Shown piece by piece: positions 31,593 through 44,637 of a DNA stretch of 64,000 nt. The notes under the pieces are model-generated. The model did no database searches. It saw only the letters and a list, made by a program, of their open reading frames with translations, and was not told the origin of the DNA. Source of the stretch: Plantago major (lineage: Eukaryota; Streptophyta; Magnoliopsida; Lamiales; Plantaginaceae); assembly GCA_026545765.1 (NCBI GenBank), contig CM048839.1:56483177-56547176 (forward strand), in the 5' to 3' direction. The translations under genes were made by a program, and so were the position numbers. Each line of letters begins with the position of its first letter. Positions within the stretch are counted from its first letter, which is position 1.

Positions 31593-33110
31593 ATGTCTCT
31601 GAGTGATGCACCCGTTCTCAAACCAGAGAACTACGAGAAATGGAAAAATAACATGATGCTCCACCTTGAAGCCATAAGTGACGAAATGATCGAAGTGATA
31701 AAGAATGGCCCAATAGTCTTTCAACAACTTCAACAAGTCATGGAGGTTTCTAATGGTAGAGACGAGATCAAAGCGAAGGATCTTCACAAACCGATCGTCA
31801 ACAAGTGGGAGATCTACTAGTCAAGTTATTTACTGAACCAAAGCTCAGAGAACTCGGACATCGGAAGATGCCAAGAGAAATCGTCACGAATGGTCAAGCT
31901 CGTAATATCATCATCGGATCGACACTGAGCACATACGATTATAAAGCGTGGGGTGCTAAAACGGCGAAAGTTGCCTGGCAACTGATTGAAGAAATCTGTG
32001 CCGGAACTGAGAAAACCAAAGAAAACAAGTTCGAAGTTCTCAAGTTGAAATTTCAAAATTTCAAACAAGGACCCACTGAAACTCTGGAAGAACTTGATTT
32101 CAGATTTACCACTCTCATGAGTGATATGGCAGCACTGGGGGAAAGCAGATACTCCGGTCAGAAAAGATTAAGACTATTTTCAGAAGTCTTAACCACAACT
32201 GGGAGCATACTAAATTCTTTTATTTTAACCAAGGAATGCCAAATATCACTCCAGTGGAACTCTTCTCACATCTTGCTACTTTGATTATGAGACAACACAA
32301 AGAGAACAAACAACTGAAAAGTTGCAGAATATTGCTCTAGTTGCTCAAGGAACTTCTGAAAAGAAGAAAAGCAAGAAAGAGACTGAGGATGCTCTTGCTG
32401 CAAAGCAAATGAGCAAATATGTCAGTCGAGAAATTGAGAGAAGAAAAGCCAAAGAGAAGTTGAAAAAGCATCTAGGCTCAAACTATCACCAGTACAAAAA
32501 TATGCAAAGCTCGCTGAACAAGCCCATTTCGAAAGCATCATGTACTGAGGAAGTAGAAATTGGAAACGATATCTGCTTCTATTGTCAGAAACCTGGTCAC
32601 TTCAAGAAGGATTGTCCTGCCTTCAACAAACTAAGGACAGGTGACAAGAAAGATAGAAGAATCTTCAGAAGAAGCCAGAAAGCTTTATTAACTGAAGAAA
32701 GAAAGAAAATCCAAACTCAACTGGATGCTCTAGTCGTTGAGACAGATTCTAAAGATGACAATTCAGATGACTCAACCTTACCATCACCAGAATTATGTGG
32801 AGTTACTCATGATATAATCGACTTCGGCCTCAAGAAGAATGAAATGTGTGGAGTTGCTGAAATTGACGGTCCAGACATCTCTAACATAGAAATCTGTCTT
32901 ATGGCTGATGAGGTAACACATACTTCTTGTTATACTTATGAAAGTGATGACGACGAAATAAAAGATCTGGAAAATCTCAAGAAAGAACTTGACATCTATG
33001 AAAGAGAATTTCTAATGATCCGAGCTAGAGCCGAAAATCTTGAAGAAGAAAAGAATTCTCTTGCAAAGGAAAATTCTCAATTAGTTAAGATATCTGAGAA
33101 AAGGATCTGA
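31593..33110 (+). pseudogene. gag of the complete SIRE element
   Basis: Start ATG 31593 (MSLSDAPVLKPENYEKWKNN, shared with the outer copy). Frame changes at about 31800, 32150 and 32290 link it to NGQARNIIIGSTLSTYDYKA, the core KLKFQNFKQGPTETLEELDF (UBN2/copia gag type) and the 32322-33110 frame. The zinc knuckle CFYCQKPGHFKKDC (CX2CX4HX4C) is intact at about 32574-32615, followed by an acidic stretch and a coiled coil (LKKELDIYEREFLMIRARAE). The product would package element RNA in virus-like particles. Three frameshifts prevent a full product as given. Confidence 0.82.
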
Positions 33111-35340
33111 AAATGCATTTCTCAAAGCTCGAGATATCCGAGGTAAAAAGTCACATAAAGAAGCGATGGCTGAATTACGAAAGAAATATGAAGATCTTCT
33201 TTAAAGAACAAGGAACTCGAAAAGAAAGAATTATCTTTTCAATCTTATGCCAAAGCTAGTGACACTCTTCTTTGAAGTACAATCTTACTTAAGAGATCCT
33301 TGAAAAAGAAAGGACTTGGGCAATGAATACAGCAGATTGTTCTATCACTCTGAATAAGAGTGAGGAAAGAAGAACATTTGTAAGTACTCAAGATGATGGT
33401 TCCCATGCAATCTATAGTATCGATCGGAAGGCGAAGATTGTTGACAAAGGAAAGCGATTCGACTAAGCCTTTGTGGGAAAAACAAGTCAAAAACAAAGCT
33501 GTTGGGCGTCTCGAAAAGAAACACAACACCGAAAAGTGTAAACACCAGATGCTATGTCTCTCAAAAGGGTAGAATTGCGGGCTGGCAAATTCTCCCATGT
33601 CACTTTTACGGAAAGAAATTGGACAACGAGACTAGCAAAGGCCGAGAAAAGATCTCGAGATAGCTTCAAGTGCTCAAAGCGGTATTGGCTATAAAGGCAT
33701 CGGGAAACAACTTGCTCATGAATACAAGCGATGGCAAGAACGATGGCTAAAGGCTAGAATTGCTCAAAGCAATTACCGAAGTGGAAGTTGAATCAAGCCG
33801 AAAATCTGAATGCGGGCTAGAAGAAATCGCAAAGAAAGCTAAGTTCTTTGAAAAGCAAACTCGAGAAACTGACAGTATCTGAAGAACCAAATGGAGCACC
33901 TAGGAACACACGAGGAAGAAAATAATTCTTAATAATGATAATCATTCAATTAGAATTCCTCCTTATGTTCCTATCGGACAAAAGAATGTTCCAGAAATTC
34001 ATTCAAAAATGGATTCCTCTTGGAAGATTGTTTAGTCTGATGGTTCCAATGTAAATTGAGAACCTAATCTCACATTTCTGTTGTGCAGAATGCTTCTGGA
34101 CTAAAGCACAATGGCTATTTGATAGTGGATGCGGAAAGCACATGACAGAGACAAAGCAAATCTGTCGATTACAAAGCTTGCAACACGGACCGGATATCAG
34201 TTCTTTGGAGGAGAATTAAATCCCTCTCCGGGATTTAGCAACGTCAAATTGGGAACATTAACAATCACGGCGTATTACATGTTAAGGATTTGAAATATAA
34301 TCTATTTAGCATGAGCAGGTTTGCGACAAAGGTTTCTTGTAAAATTCAAAGCAAAATCACGCAAACTAATTGTGAGTCAAAGCGAGGCAGTCTTGGTTGC
34401 TTTCGGCGGAAAGCGATCTTCGAGAAAGGATGGTATCATTACGCACTTCGGATGGGAAACAATCTAAGATCTCTTTCAAGTCCAAAATCGAGACACTCTA
34501 GTGTTAGACCAACGCAACTATTACACATGGATCTTTTTGAATCATACGTAACTAGTTATGCGGGAAAGAAGTATGGTCAGTTGTTGTAGATGATTTCTCA
34601 AGATTCACTTGGGTTGTCTTTACGAAACACAAATCGATGCCAGGTGGAGATACCAAACTTCTTTGAAAAAGCTTGAAGTCATGAAAAATGACAAGGTATC
34701 CAATCGAGCAGACCATGGTCTTGAGTTTGTCAACCAATTACATAAAGGAGTTTTGTACCGCAAGGTATACAACACCAACTTTCCTCTGTAAGAACACCTC
34801 AACAAAATGGTGTTGCGAAAGGAAAAAGAACCCTTAAAGAAGCCGCAAGGGCGATGCTAGGCGACCTTTGAAATAAGTGAAGTTTATTTGGTTGAAGCTG
34901 TAAACACAGCCTGCTACACCCAGAACAGATGTTTGATAAACAAACACCATGACAAGACCCCTTATGAAATCTTGGTTGGTAGACCCCCTAATATCAAACA
35001 TCTGAGAGTATTTGGTTGTAGATGTTTTGTTCTAAAAAATGGAAAAGATTATCTGAGAACATTTCAACCAAAGGCAGATGAAGGTGTATTTCTTGGTTAT
35101 TCCACGAATAGCAAAGCCTACAGAATTTACAACAAAAGAACAAATAAAATTGAAGAATCAGTTCATGTTGTATTCTATGAAGGAAGTAAGAAAACACCTC
35201 CTAATGATGAACTCTCAGAAAGGTTCAAAGAACTAATGTTGAGGGATTCTGAAGAAGAATCCTCAGAAAGGAGAAACATCATTATGGAAAGTGAGGATGA
35301 CTACGTAGAAAAGCTTGATATGCCTAGTAACAACGGATGA
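33111..35340 (+). pseudogene. protease and integrase region of the complete SIRE element
   Basis: A heavily frameshifted stretch (33111-34100) corresponds to 48276-49080 in the outer copy. The protease active-site motif WLFDSGCGKHMT is present at about 34112-34147 with DSG intact. Integrase pieces are RHSSVRPTQLLHMDLFES (first catalytic Asp at 34530-34532), a degenerate second-Asp region near 34700, PQQNGV near 34803 (catalytic Glu region), and NTACYTQNRCLINKH through FGCRCFVLKNGKDY (34888-35340). Many differences from the outer copy are at CTG/CAG sites. Confidence 0.8.
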
Positions 35341-35380
35341 CTCACAAACATGATGAAGAATTTCCTATGAAACTTCCGAA

Positions 35381-37243
35381 ATGGAAATCGAAGATATTCA
35401 TCATGAAGCTATCTCTGAAATAATCTCTCCGAAAGACATGTTCGAGATAGCTCAAACCTTGAACAAGTGTCGGACATTAATTGCCCTTACGAGGAAAAAT
35501 GTCTTGAATCTTGAAAAGTATCAAATCAAAATCCCAGTGATTCACATTCAAATCATTTGGATATTAATCCTACTAGCACTAAACCTATGATGAGATGGAT
35601 CATGGATCATCCTGCAAAAGATGTGATTGGACCAATTAATCAAGGTGTTAGGACTAGGAGAGCAATAGCTGAAAATGCTAATTCTCTCTTTGGATGTTTC
35701 ATCTCAAATATTGAACTAAAATATAGAAGAAGCATTAGGAGACCAAGATGGATCTACGCAATGCAAGAAGAGTTGGATCAATTTGAGAGAAACAAAGTCC
35801 GAAACTAGTTCCATTTGTGGAAGGAATATCTGTGATTGGAACTAAATGGGTTTTCAAAAACAAAATGAATGAATCTGGTGAAATAACCAGAAACAAAGCA
35901 AGATTGGTTGCCAAGGGATTTACCTAGACTGAAGGCTTAGATTTTGATGAGTCATATGCACGGTTGCGGATTGGATGCAATAAGACTCTTTCTAGCCTTT
36001 TGACTCATAAAGATTTTAAAGTTTATCAGATGGATGTCAAAAGTGCATTCTTGAACGGTGAACTTGCAGAAGAAGTTTATGTTGAGCAACCACCTGGCTT
36101 TGAAGTTTCCTCAGAAAGTAGAATGGTCTATAAACTACAGAAAGCTCTGTATGGACTGAAACAGGCTCCAAGAGCATGGTATGACACTTTGGCCAAATAC
36201 CTTCTGGAAAGTGGTTTCAAGAAAGGTGAAGTTGATAAAACTTTATTTACCTTAAATCATGATGGGAAACTACTCTTAGTTCAAGTATATGTTGATGACA
36301 TCATATTTGGATCTAAGGACAAGCAACTTTGTAATGACTTTGCAAATCTCATGAAAAGTAAGTTTGAGATGAGCATGATGGGAGAAATGAATTATTTTCT
36401 AGGATTGCAAGTCAAGCAACTCAATGATGGAATATTCATTAGTCAAACAAAGTATGCAAAAGATATGCTCACAAAATTCAATCTTAAGCCTTATGAAAAG
36501 AATGCTAAGATACCTATGAGCATTGGAACCAAAATGACCTATACTGAATCAGATAAGAGTGTTGAAGAACATAAGTATTAGAAATTGATAGGTTCACTAC
36601 TTTACCTCACTGCAAGTAGACCTGATATTCAATACGCCGTTGGAGTGTGTGCTAGATTTCAGACAAATCCGATGCAAACACAGTACAACATTGCTATGAA
36701 AATATTAAGGTATGTAAAAGGTACAGTAGATGTAGGATTGTGGTATCCTAAAGAAAGCGGATTGAGTTTAGCTGGGTACTCAGACGCTGATTATGCTGGA
36801 TCACTGCTTGATAGGAAAAGCACCTCAGGAACTTGTCAGTTTCTGGGTACTAGACTTATCTCGTGGTTTAGCAAGAAGCAAAACTCAATTGCAACTTCTA
36901 CCACAGAAATTTGAATATATTCTTTGGTTGTTGCGCAACACAAATTCTGTGGATACAACAACAACTTAAAGACTATGGACTCGATGAAGAGAAAACTCCC
37001 ATTTACTGTGACAACACAAGTGCTATTGCGATTACACAGAATCCTAAATTTCATGCCAGAACAAAGCATATTGATGTTAGACATCACTTCATCAGAGACC
37101 ATGTTGAAAAAGGCAATATAGAGATACTAAAGATTGTATGAAGACCAACTTGCGATATCTTCACTAAGCCACTACAAGAAAGTAGATTCTTAGCCTTAAG
37201 ACATAGTCTTGGACTAATGGAACTACCAATGATGAAAAAGTGA
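35381..37243 (+). pseudogene. reverse transcriptase and RNase H of the complete SIRE element
   Basis: The copia reverse transcriptase reads DHPAKDVIGPINQGVRTRRA (35600), then MDVKSAFLNGELAEEVYVEQ (36030) and QKALYGLKQAPRAWYDTL, with the catalytic YVDD at 36288-36299. RNase H reads YSDADYAGSLLDRKSTSG (36778) and KKQNSIATSTTE, then after a frameshift at about 36910 PIYCDNTSAIAITQNPKFHA and KHIDVRHHFIRDHVEKGN. It ends ESRFLALRHSLGLMELPMMK at the TGA 37241-37243. Stops or shifts occur near 35590, 35805, 35925, 36580, 36910 and 37139. Catalytic residues remain visible. Confidence 0.88.
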
Positions 37244-37806
37244 GGAATGGAACGGGCATCCAGAGAAGAGGTATCTGGAAGCATCCAGAGAAGAGAAAGA
37301 GAAATGCAGGCGGGTATCCGAAGTCAAAAGGCTAAAGAGCAAAAGCGACTTAAGATCTACGAGGCGGAAACTCGGATATCTGAATCACTCTATAAGCAGG
37401 GGAACACAAAGGAGAATAGTACAACTATCTGCAATCTACTCTCTTGAAATTGCATTATTTCTATCTTGATGAAAAACTTGGAAAAATCCTAAGTATAAGA
37501 TGATTCAGATGCAAACAGTGTTCTTGGTCATACAAAACGTGATTCAGATAGCTAATAGCCAAAATTCATTAAATGGGCACAATTACACTTGTTGATTGTG
37601 ATCATTCTTTGAAAAACAATGGTGACCCTTGATGAAATTAAGCGTTTGATCTATATGGTGGAAATTAATTCACGATAAATAGTGGTGTATAAAATTCGAC
37701 AAAGCCCACTTTGCATTTAATGCCGAACTAGCTTTTGCTCACGCTTGCAAATCACGGAATCGTACACAAAATCAATTTGTATGTATTTGCATTGAGATTC
37801 TATTGC

Positions 37807-37816
37807 TATATATATA
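37807..37816 (+). promoter_or_regulatory. candidate internal TATA box of the SIRE second ORF
   Basis: TATATATAGG lies 198 bases upstream of the ATG at 38005. The outer element has TATAAAAAG at the homologous place (54635-54643), 208 bases before its ATG, and flanking sequence is shared (GGGCACAATTACACTTGTTG compared with GGGCACGATTACACGTGTTG). Confidence 0.5.
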
Positions 37817-38004
37817 GGATTTTGGCAAAAGAAATCACTTTACTAATCCAAAATTCCGACTTACACAAAAATAGCAAAACCTTCTCTTGATTCTCTGCAA
37901 ACCTTCTACAATCTCTGCAAATCAAGATTAAGTTTTTCTGCAAAGAATTACTGAATCAAATCTCTTTCAAACACCAATCCAAATTCCTTACACTATATAA
38001 AGAG

Positions 38005-41000
38005 ATGGCCCCAAAGAATTCTTCCACACAGAAATCTCAATCCTCCACTGGTACTGCTGAAAAACAAGCACCAGAGTTGGTTATTGTGAACAACCGACTG
38101 GTAGGAGATTTTAATCCTGACCATTGGACTTCAAATCACAGAATGATTTGGGGTGGTGCCATGGTTGAGGAATACCTCACGGCTGCAATAGAGAACCAAG
38201 CCGACAGAAAGCTGATTCTTGACATGCTTGAAAAGGCACAAATCAAGGGTTTTCTATCTGCTCGCCCAAGTGGAATTTCATCACTCGATGTGTTGGAATT
38301 CTACAACAACACCAGGATAATTTCCTGTGTTTACGAAAACCTTTAATAGTGTCATCAAAACCTCGATCAAGGAAAGGAAATCCTTCTGGACTTAACAACT
38401 TTCTGTAAGTGGTTTGAGTTTCAAAATCTTGTAAAGGATTTTGAAATAAACACCAAGGATGATGATCTCCTTGAAGGTGTTAAATAATTGTACAGTGACG
38501 TGTGTGATCTTGAAAATTCAGATACACCCACTGAGTTCAAGCTTACTGACATCCGAACCAGACATCTGATGGTTCACTGGGATGTATTGGCTTGCATTCT
38601 TCACAGATGATTTGATGGTCTACAAGGAGGTGCTGACCAGATAAGCCAAGAACGATGGATCATGATGTTCTTGCTGAATCAACAAGACAAAAGGTTGGAA
38701 AACCCTTTTAACTGGGGAATAGTACGCCTTCATGAAGTTTGTGAAGAAGATTCAAGGCTTCGAGCCTAAGATCGCCAAAGGACTAGCTGAGCCAAAGGCC
38801 ACAGTAGGCTATGGTCTGAAGATATGCTACTTGCTGGAGAAGCTTGGCATTGAGCTCAGAGAGGCAATTTGAAATAGCCAGCGATAACTCTACAAATATG
38901 AGTATAAAAACTTGATGAAAAAGGTTACTGGGTCTCAGAAAGGTTCTAAGAAGCGAAAGTCTAAAAAGGTATCTGAAGAAAAGGTTGCGACCAAGAAGCC
39001 CAGAATTTCAAGAAAGAAGTCTGCTGGCAAATCGGAAGACACACCCATTAAGGTTGTCGATTCTCAGATATCTGCAGGCCTTGCCGATGAACTGATAAAG
39101 GCAGATCAACTCATCAATGCTGCAAAAGAGTCATCAACTACTGAACAAGTAGACTCAGCAAGAGAAAGTGCGTTCAGAAATGTTGCTACTAATGCAGAAT
39201 GCCTTGCTGATGAACTTATTAATGCTGCCAAAACATGTGAAAAGCACCAAGCCCCATCTGCAGAAATCGCAGGAGTAATGGACCAATTAGTTCCCAATGC
39301 TGATGAGAGCTCTGACGATGAAGATGATGAACTAGTCATCTCTCAAGTCCTAGAAAGAACAAAGAGGGCTAAGGTTACTGTAACAGTAACTGGTGATAAG
39401 GTTTCTGAAGAAGAACCTACACCTCAGGTTGTTGAACAAGCACCTATAGCAAAGGTTGTTAGTGCAAACACATCATCAGGGAACGTTTCTTACGCACAAC
39501 TTCAAGAAGCCCTGATGAGTGGTAATTTAGTCTTTGGCGGAATCTTGATGAAAATGCCACATCTAAAAATCTGGAAGAACACTCTACTGACCGATCTTCT
39601 GCTTCCAGACAACCACAACAACCACAACATCCACTAGTGGTTGATGAAATGGTAAATGAACTCCATTTCGAATTACCAGCATTACAACACGCTGAAGAAA
39701 ATCCTGCAAAAGAGCAGGTTCCCCAACTCGACAAGAGGGATCAAACTGAGACATCCACTCAGTATGATCAACCAGGGGAGGCAACTGAGTTGCACACTCA
39801 GGAAAGGTGTGAAGTACCTAAAACTTCAAACAAAGAAGCTGTACTGGAACAAGAAGACCAAAGTATAAAAGGGTCACAAGTTCCAGAGGCCAGTCAGCCT
39901 GACAATGCTCAGGTAGCTGAATGGTTTAACTCCTACCTTGTGAAAAATTTTATGCTTGCATATCTTGTTACTTATATAAAAATTATTTGTTACAGGCTGA
40001 GTTAGAAACACAGAAACAAGAGGAAGCTGGAAAGCTTGCCTCAGAAACTGAGAAGGAGGTTACCCCAACCTAGCCTCTTAAGAAATCTGAGCCTGTACCA
40101 CAGGTGATAATTGATTCTTACGATAACACTTTTCAGTCATTTGTCTATGTGCTTAATCATTTAAAGTAAATGTTTCTAACAGGCTCCAACTGAGAAAGAG
40201 GAAGATAAGGCAGAAATGCCAGAGACGAACCCAGAGACCGACAAGGTTTCTGAAGAACACATCATTGAGCCTTCTAGCATGAAGGTACATGAAAAATCAG
40301 TGATAAGTATTCTTCATCATGGGTTATCTTAAACTTCTTCTAAAATATTCAATACTTTCTACTTACAGGCTCATTCAGAAGTAGAAATGCAAAGGGAAAA
40401 AGTTGCGACATCCCCTGCATCAATGGAAATTGATGAAGCTCCCAAGGCAACATCACATGAAAGAATACCAGAAACTGAGAAAGTTTCTGAGAAAAATGAC
40501 TCTGAGCTTCCTATTGAGGAAGTAAGTCCAAAACTCAGAACTCATTAAAGCATTTTTGCACAAATTCTTTCAAATAATTTCCTAAGTATTGTATTAATCT
40601 TAATTCTCAGGTTCAAGAAAGAAAGGTTGATGAGGACCAGACTTCCAAGTCTCCACCTCACAACAAGATATCTGAGACACCAATTGTCTCAGTAGCACAA
40701 GTCTCTGAGCCTGAAGTACTTACTCAGGTAACTCAGAAACTAAACTACACTTCTACTCAGATATCTACAAAAGTTTTGAAGCTCACTCAAAACTCTTTCT
40801 TTCAGGCTCAAACGAGTGCAAAGAAGGCTCCCAATGATAAGAAAAGGGACCTACTTCCCTTCTTCAAAGCTCAAACCCTGCCAAAGCATATTCAATGCTT
40901 CAAGAAATGGCAAAGGTTAAGGTGCTCTGATCTCTCTGAAATATTGAGAATCACAGATCAACCAACCAGACGAGCACGAGCTCTTGACTTGGAGACGTAT

Positions 41001-42528
41001 ATCCATGCAATGTTCCCTACCGAACAGTACACAGTTGCGACTCTATTGCATAAGGATTTCTCCAGAGAAGTGGCGCACAGTTTGATACAAGCCTTTGAAC
41101 AGGCAGATGGTCAGACAAGATTACAGATGGCATTCAAGCCTGTTCTGCCCCAGACTCTGGAATTTATACCTTCAAGAGGCAAGTTACACTGCTGGAAAAT
41201 CAGATGCCATCCTAGGCCCATTGGCAGAGCTCACTGATAAGGACAATGGACTTATCAAGCAAAATCAGGAGCTCAAAGCCGAACTTCAGAAGTTGGTCAC
41301 TGCCTACAATTATTTACAAGGGCATTTTGACTCTCTCTCAGATTCTTTTATGAGACTGAGTCAGCCAACAATGACTAAGGGGGAAAGAGTGTACAAATCT
41401 GGACCTCAAAGTCAGGGGGAATGGGAAGAAGGAGAAGAAAACAAGAAGAAATCTGGAGCTGGTGCGGGTCAGAGAGGAAGAAGAAACATGAAAACTTCCC
41501 AGCCACCACTCAGAATCAATGAACCCTCCTCAAGCCAAGCTGCTTTGCAAATAGTAGCTGCTTCCCAGAAACCTATTGAAGGAACTACAATGATAACAAT
41601 GGCCATGGCACAGAAACCGCCAAGGAGAAGACAGGTTAAAGGGATTAATGAATCTTCTAAAGAAAAAGAAGAAGGCCAAATCAAGTCCCTCAGCAATGAA
41701 GAAGGCTGTAAAACTCTCACAAGATTTAATCTTGATGATGATGAGGAAACTGATAAAGATGAAGCTCCTCTTGACAGAAAAAGGAAAATTGAAAGCCTAA
41801 TTGAGCCCATAGCTGCAAAGCCCCTAGCAGCTAAAACACCCTCTGGAAATACCAAGTCTATCTAGGGTGGTTCTTCAAGCAACAACCCCAAAGAGAATTC
41901 AAGACAGAGAAGGAACAGACTGAGAGCTGAGCAAAGGCAATGTCAACTTCCACACAGGCCAGAAGAAGTCAAAATAGAGTATGTGAAGAATGACAATGAT
42001 TCCTCTGTCTACAGGTGCATCAATCAGAAAAATGGCTATTGGATTCTGGAACTTAAGCATCTACTGGTAAATTCAAGATTTCCAGAACCAATCCATAAAC
42101 AACTTATGGCATGGAGAAAAGATAAGCCAACCTTGATCAACACCAATCACATTAAAGCCTAGTTGGATTTTGAAGTTATCAAGAGAACTGAAGCCATGAG
42201 AAAGGACCTCTCTGATGAATGTCCATATGGAAAGCCAGATGATGTGCACAGAATTCTGAATATCACAGGAACAGGCACAAGAGCAAGACTCGCTGTGGAA
42301 CCCTATGAGTCGTTCTATGTAACTGAAGATCAATACAAGGGTGACATCAAATATCTGAGGATTATCTACGAATACTTCAAGCTTTCAGATATCAGAATAG
42401 AGCATGCCTGGAAGTGGGGAAAGTATCTGTGGGTCAAACATTTTGTCAAGAAAAATCCTACCAAAACCTACAAAGAGGTCTGTGGATTTGCGAGACACCT
42501 GAGATGCTCGTCGAACACTTCTCTATGA
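38005..42528 (+). pseudogene. second ORF (env-like position) of the SIRE element, with apparent introns
   Basis: The start MAPKNSSTQKSQSSTGTAEK is conserved in the outer copy (54843). A basic region KGSKKRKSKKVSEEK follows at 38940, then acidic repeats (LADELIKADQLINAAKESST and LADELINAAKTCEK). From 39637 the frame runs through exons ending at 39912, then 39996-40103, 40183-40284, 40369-40521, 40611-40727 and 40806 onward. Internal exons are all multiples of three, and the introns are 78-89 bases with GT-AG ends. The C-terminal part (41095-42528) has a coiled coil (NQELKAELQKLVTAYNYLQ) and ends FARHLRCSSNTSL. Frame changes occur near 38345-38905, 39541 and 41200, with stops near 40076, 41863 and 42160. 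There is no clear signal peptide or membrane segment, so an envelope role is only positional. The function is unknown. Confidence 0.7.
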
Positions 42529-42940
42529 TTATTCGATGACATCAAAGGTTTGGAGATAGGAAATTGCGGTGATCCATAGAACTACTGTTGAAGACTTGAA
42601 GAGTTGAAGACTTGAAGACTAGTCTATTAGGATGTTTACTTGGAGCTTGGCTACTCCTGTTGTCCAAATTTACTATTTTTTTTTGTATTTTTGCTGACTG
42701 AGCTAAACTTGTTTTATGTATTGAAGTTATCTGTAATCTTTCTTTGTAACTTATCTGAAGAACTTACTCTTAGATAGTATTCTATAAAAGATAACTTGTC
42801 GACAAAGATCACACCTTGTGATTTGGTTGATGTTTACTTTACGCACTTAATTGAATGAATTGAAAATCTTAAGAAATGATTAAGTGTTGGATTGTTCACT
42901 CATCCAGTTGTAATAGGTTAGATAGTCATCGTTGGTGATC

Positions 42941-42952
42941 AAAAGGGAAATT
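42941..42952 (+). other. polypurine tract of the complete SIRE element
   Basis: AAAAGGGAAATT abuts the 3' LTR start TGTTAGG at 42953. Confidence 0.8.
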
Positions 42953-44632
42953 TGTTAGGAAATTTGTTAGATATTTTGTTAGAAATATCTGTTTAGATTT
43001 TGATCGACAACATGATGACTTATCTTAGTCTCGAAAGGTGATTAGTACTCTTGGTTCACTTGAACATTGTAAAGAGGAAACCCACTAAGTATGATAGTCT
43101 AGCTAATCTTGTATAGGATGTTAGGTCTCAAAATGTAATTTTATTTTATGAAGAAGACCAAAAGAAGACATCCAAGCGAGAACAAGTTCAACGACATTGA
43201 AGATTTGAAGAAAGCGCACAAGATTCTTGAAATAGTTTTGCGAGATACCTTGGCGATTTCTTGAAGACGCGAATGATTGCTAAACAAATCATGTCACAAG
43301 AGATATCTGAGAAGTCAAGAGGTCCATCTGGAAAACAAGGAAAGTGTCCACAGATATCTACACTCAGATACCTTGAGCTTTAAACCACATTTCTGATAAA
43401 GAAATATACATTGCAAATAAAGTTGTTTCAATAAAAGTGGTATCTGAAGTTAAAGGTAAGGACGTGCTAAAACTCAGAGAAAACTGATAAAGTTAAGTCT
43501 CTGATACAAAGCATAGTTCCGTTGGCACTACAGGACAAAAAGTATAGTACAATGCATTTAATGCACGTACATAGATGTCTGAACAAAAGCAACGGTACCT
43601 TCTGAAGAAGAAGACAAACACCTACTGATACTATACGAGATATCAATAGTTTGAATTTGATTTAAGCCTAACGGATACTATTCAACGGCATTCAAATTCA
43701 TCTATAAATGTCAACACTTAGACTACTTGAGAAGACGCGCTGAACCTTAGATACACAGAACTTACTGAACACCATTTACACGAACATATTCTCTCAAGCA
43801 AACTACTTACCCTCAAAGCTTTCTGTTGCGACCAAAGCTCCTGATCTTAAGTAGTACTAAAGTTCTAAGTGTCCTGATCCTAAACAAGCATTGCTATTTG
43901 TGAAAGAGTTGAATCGAAAGATCAAGTATCTGAGATTCATTCTCTTGAACAATTATCATAGACTTGGGTTAGTAAAAAGAACAAGATACTATACATTGCA
44001 AAGTGTATTAAGTATACTTGATTCACAGAGCTATCTGATTAACTGAAAAGTTATTAAAGAAGCTCATCTGACAACTCAAACTGAAACCAACACCATCACT
44101 GGCGTGGAGTACAGGAAGTACTTAGTTTGAGCAACTAAGGAATAACTCCAAGGTTATTGAGCACAGGAAGTACTTAGCTTGGGAAGCTAGGGAATAGCTC
44201 AAAAAGGTTTCTATGTACAGGAAGTACTTGGCTGTGAAAGCCGGGGAACAACTCAGGGGGAACATTTGGTTGGGAACCATTTGTTTAAGGAATCTTAGAA
44301 TAGGATTTTTGTAAGGTGACCCTCAATTATCTATTCTAGTGAATTCTAGGTCTTTGGAAGACCGAAGTGGATTAGTTGGAGGATTACGCCACCTCCAGAT
44401 ACCACTATACTTGCTGTGTTATTTACTTTTCTGTACTTACATTTCAGCAACACACACACACACACTTTAACTGTTTCTGCACTTATCTATCTTAAGTCTT
44501 CCGCGCTCTGAATCTAAGTATCAGATATCTACACAGATATCTGAGAAATAGTTTTTATCGACAAAAGTTTTAAAAGAGTATTCACCCCCCCCCCCCCTTT
44601 AGTCTTTTACTTTGCCGTTATCTGGACCAACA
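42953..44632 (+). repeat. 3' LTR of the complete SIRE element
   Basis: 1680 bases, ends as in the 5' LTR. The TATA box (TATAAATG, 43703-43710) is intact. It has a C-run of 13 (44585-44597). Differences from the 5' LTR cluster at CAG/CTG positions (for example GATCGACAAC at about 43002 against GATCAGCAAC). Confidence 0.92.
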
Positions 44633-44637
44633 TGATC

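Larger units (their letters stand above)
29805..44632 (+). mobile_element. complete SIRE/Maximus-type Ty1/copia element (14.8 kb)
   Basis: It is flanked by a perfect 5-bp duplication TGATC (29800-29804 and 44633-44637). LTRs at 29805-31475 and 42953-44632 have TGTTAGG...ACCAACA ends. The primer site is at 31476, gag-pol at 31593-37243, a second ORF at 38005-42528, and the polypurine tract at 42941-42952. The size, the large LTRs and the extra ORF after pol match SIRE1/Maximus. Coding regions carry several frameshifts, but every expected domain is present, and part of the damage may be sequencing error (see findings). Confidence 0.92.

Noticed and set aside
39913-39995. Hydrophobic read-through peptide as an envelope transmembrane segment
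   Set aside because: The segment has GT-AG ends, is one of five similar intervals of 78-89 bp, and the frame is lost after it; an intron explains it better.
41469-41855. 128-codon minus-strand ORF
   Set aside because: It is a shadow of the SIRE second ORF on the opposite strand.
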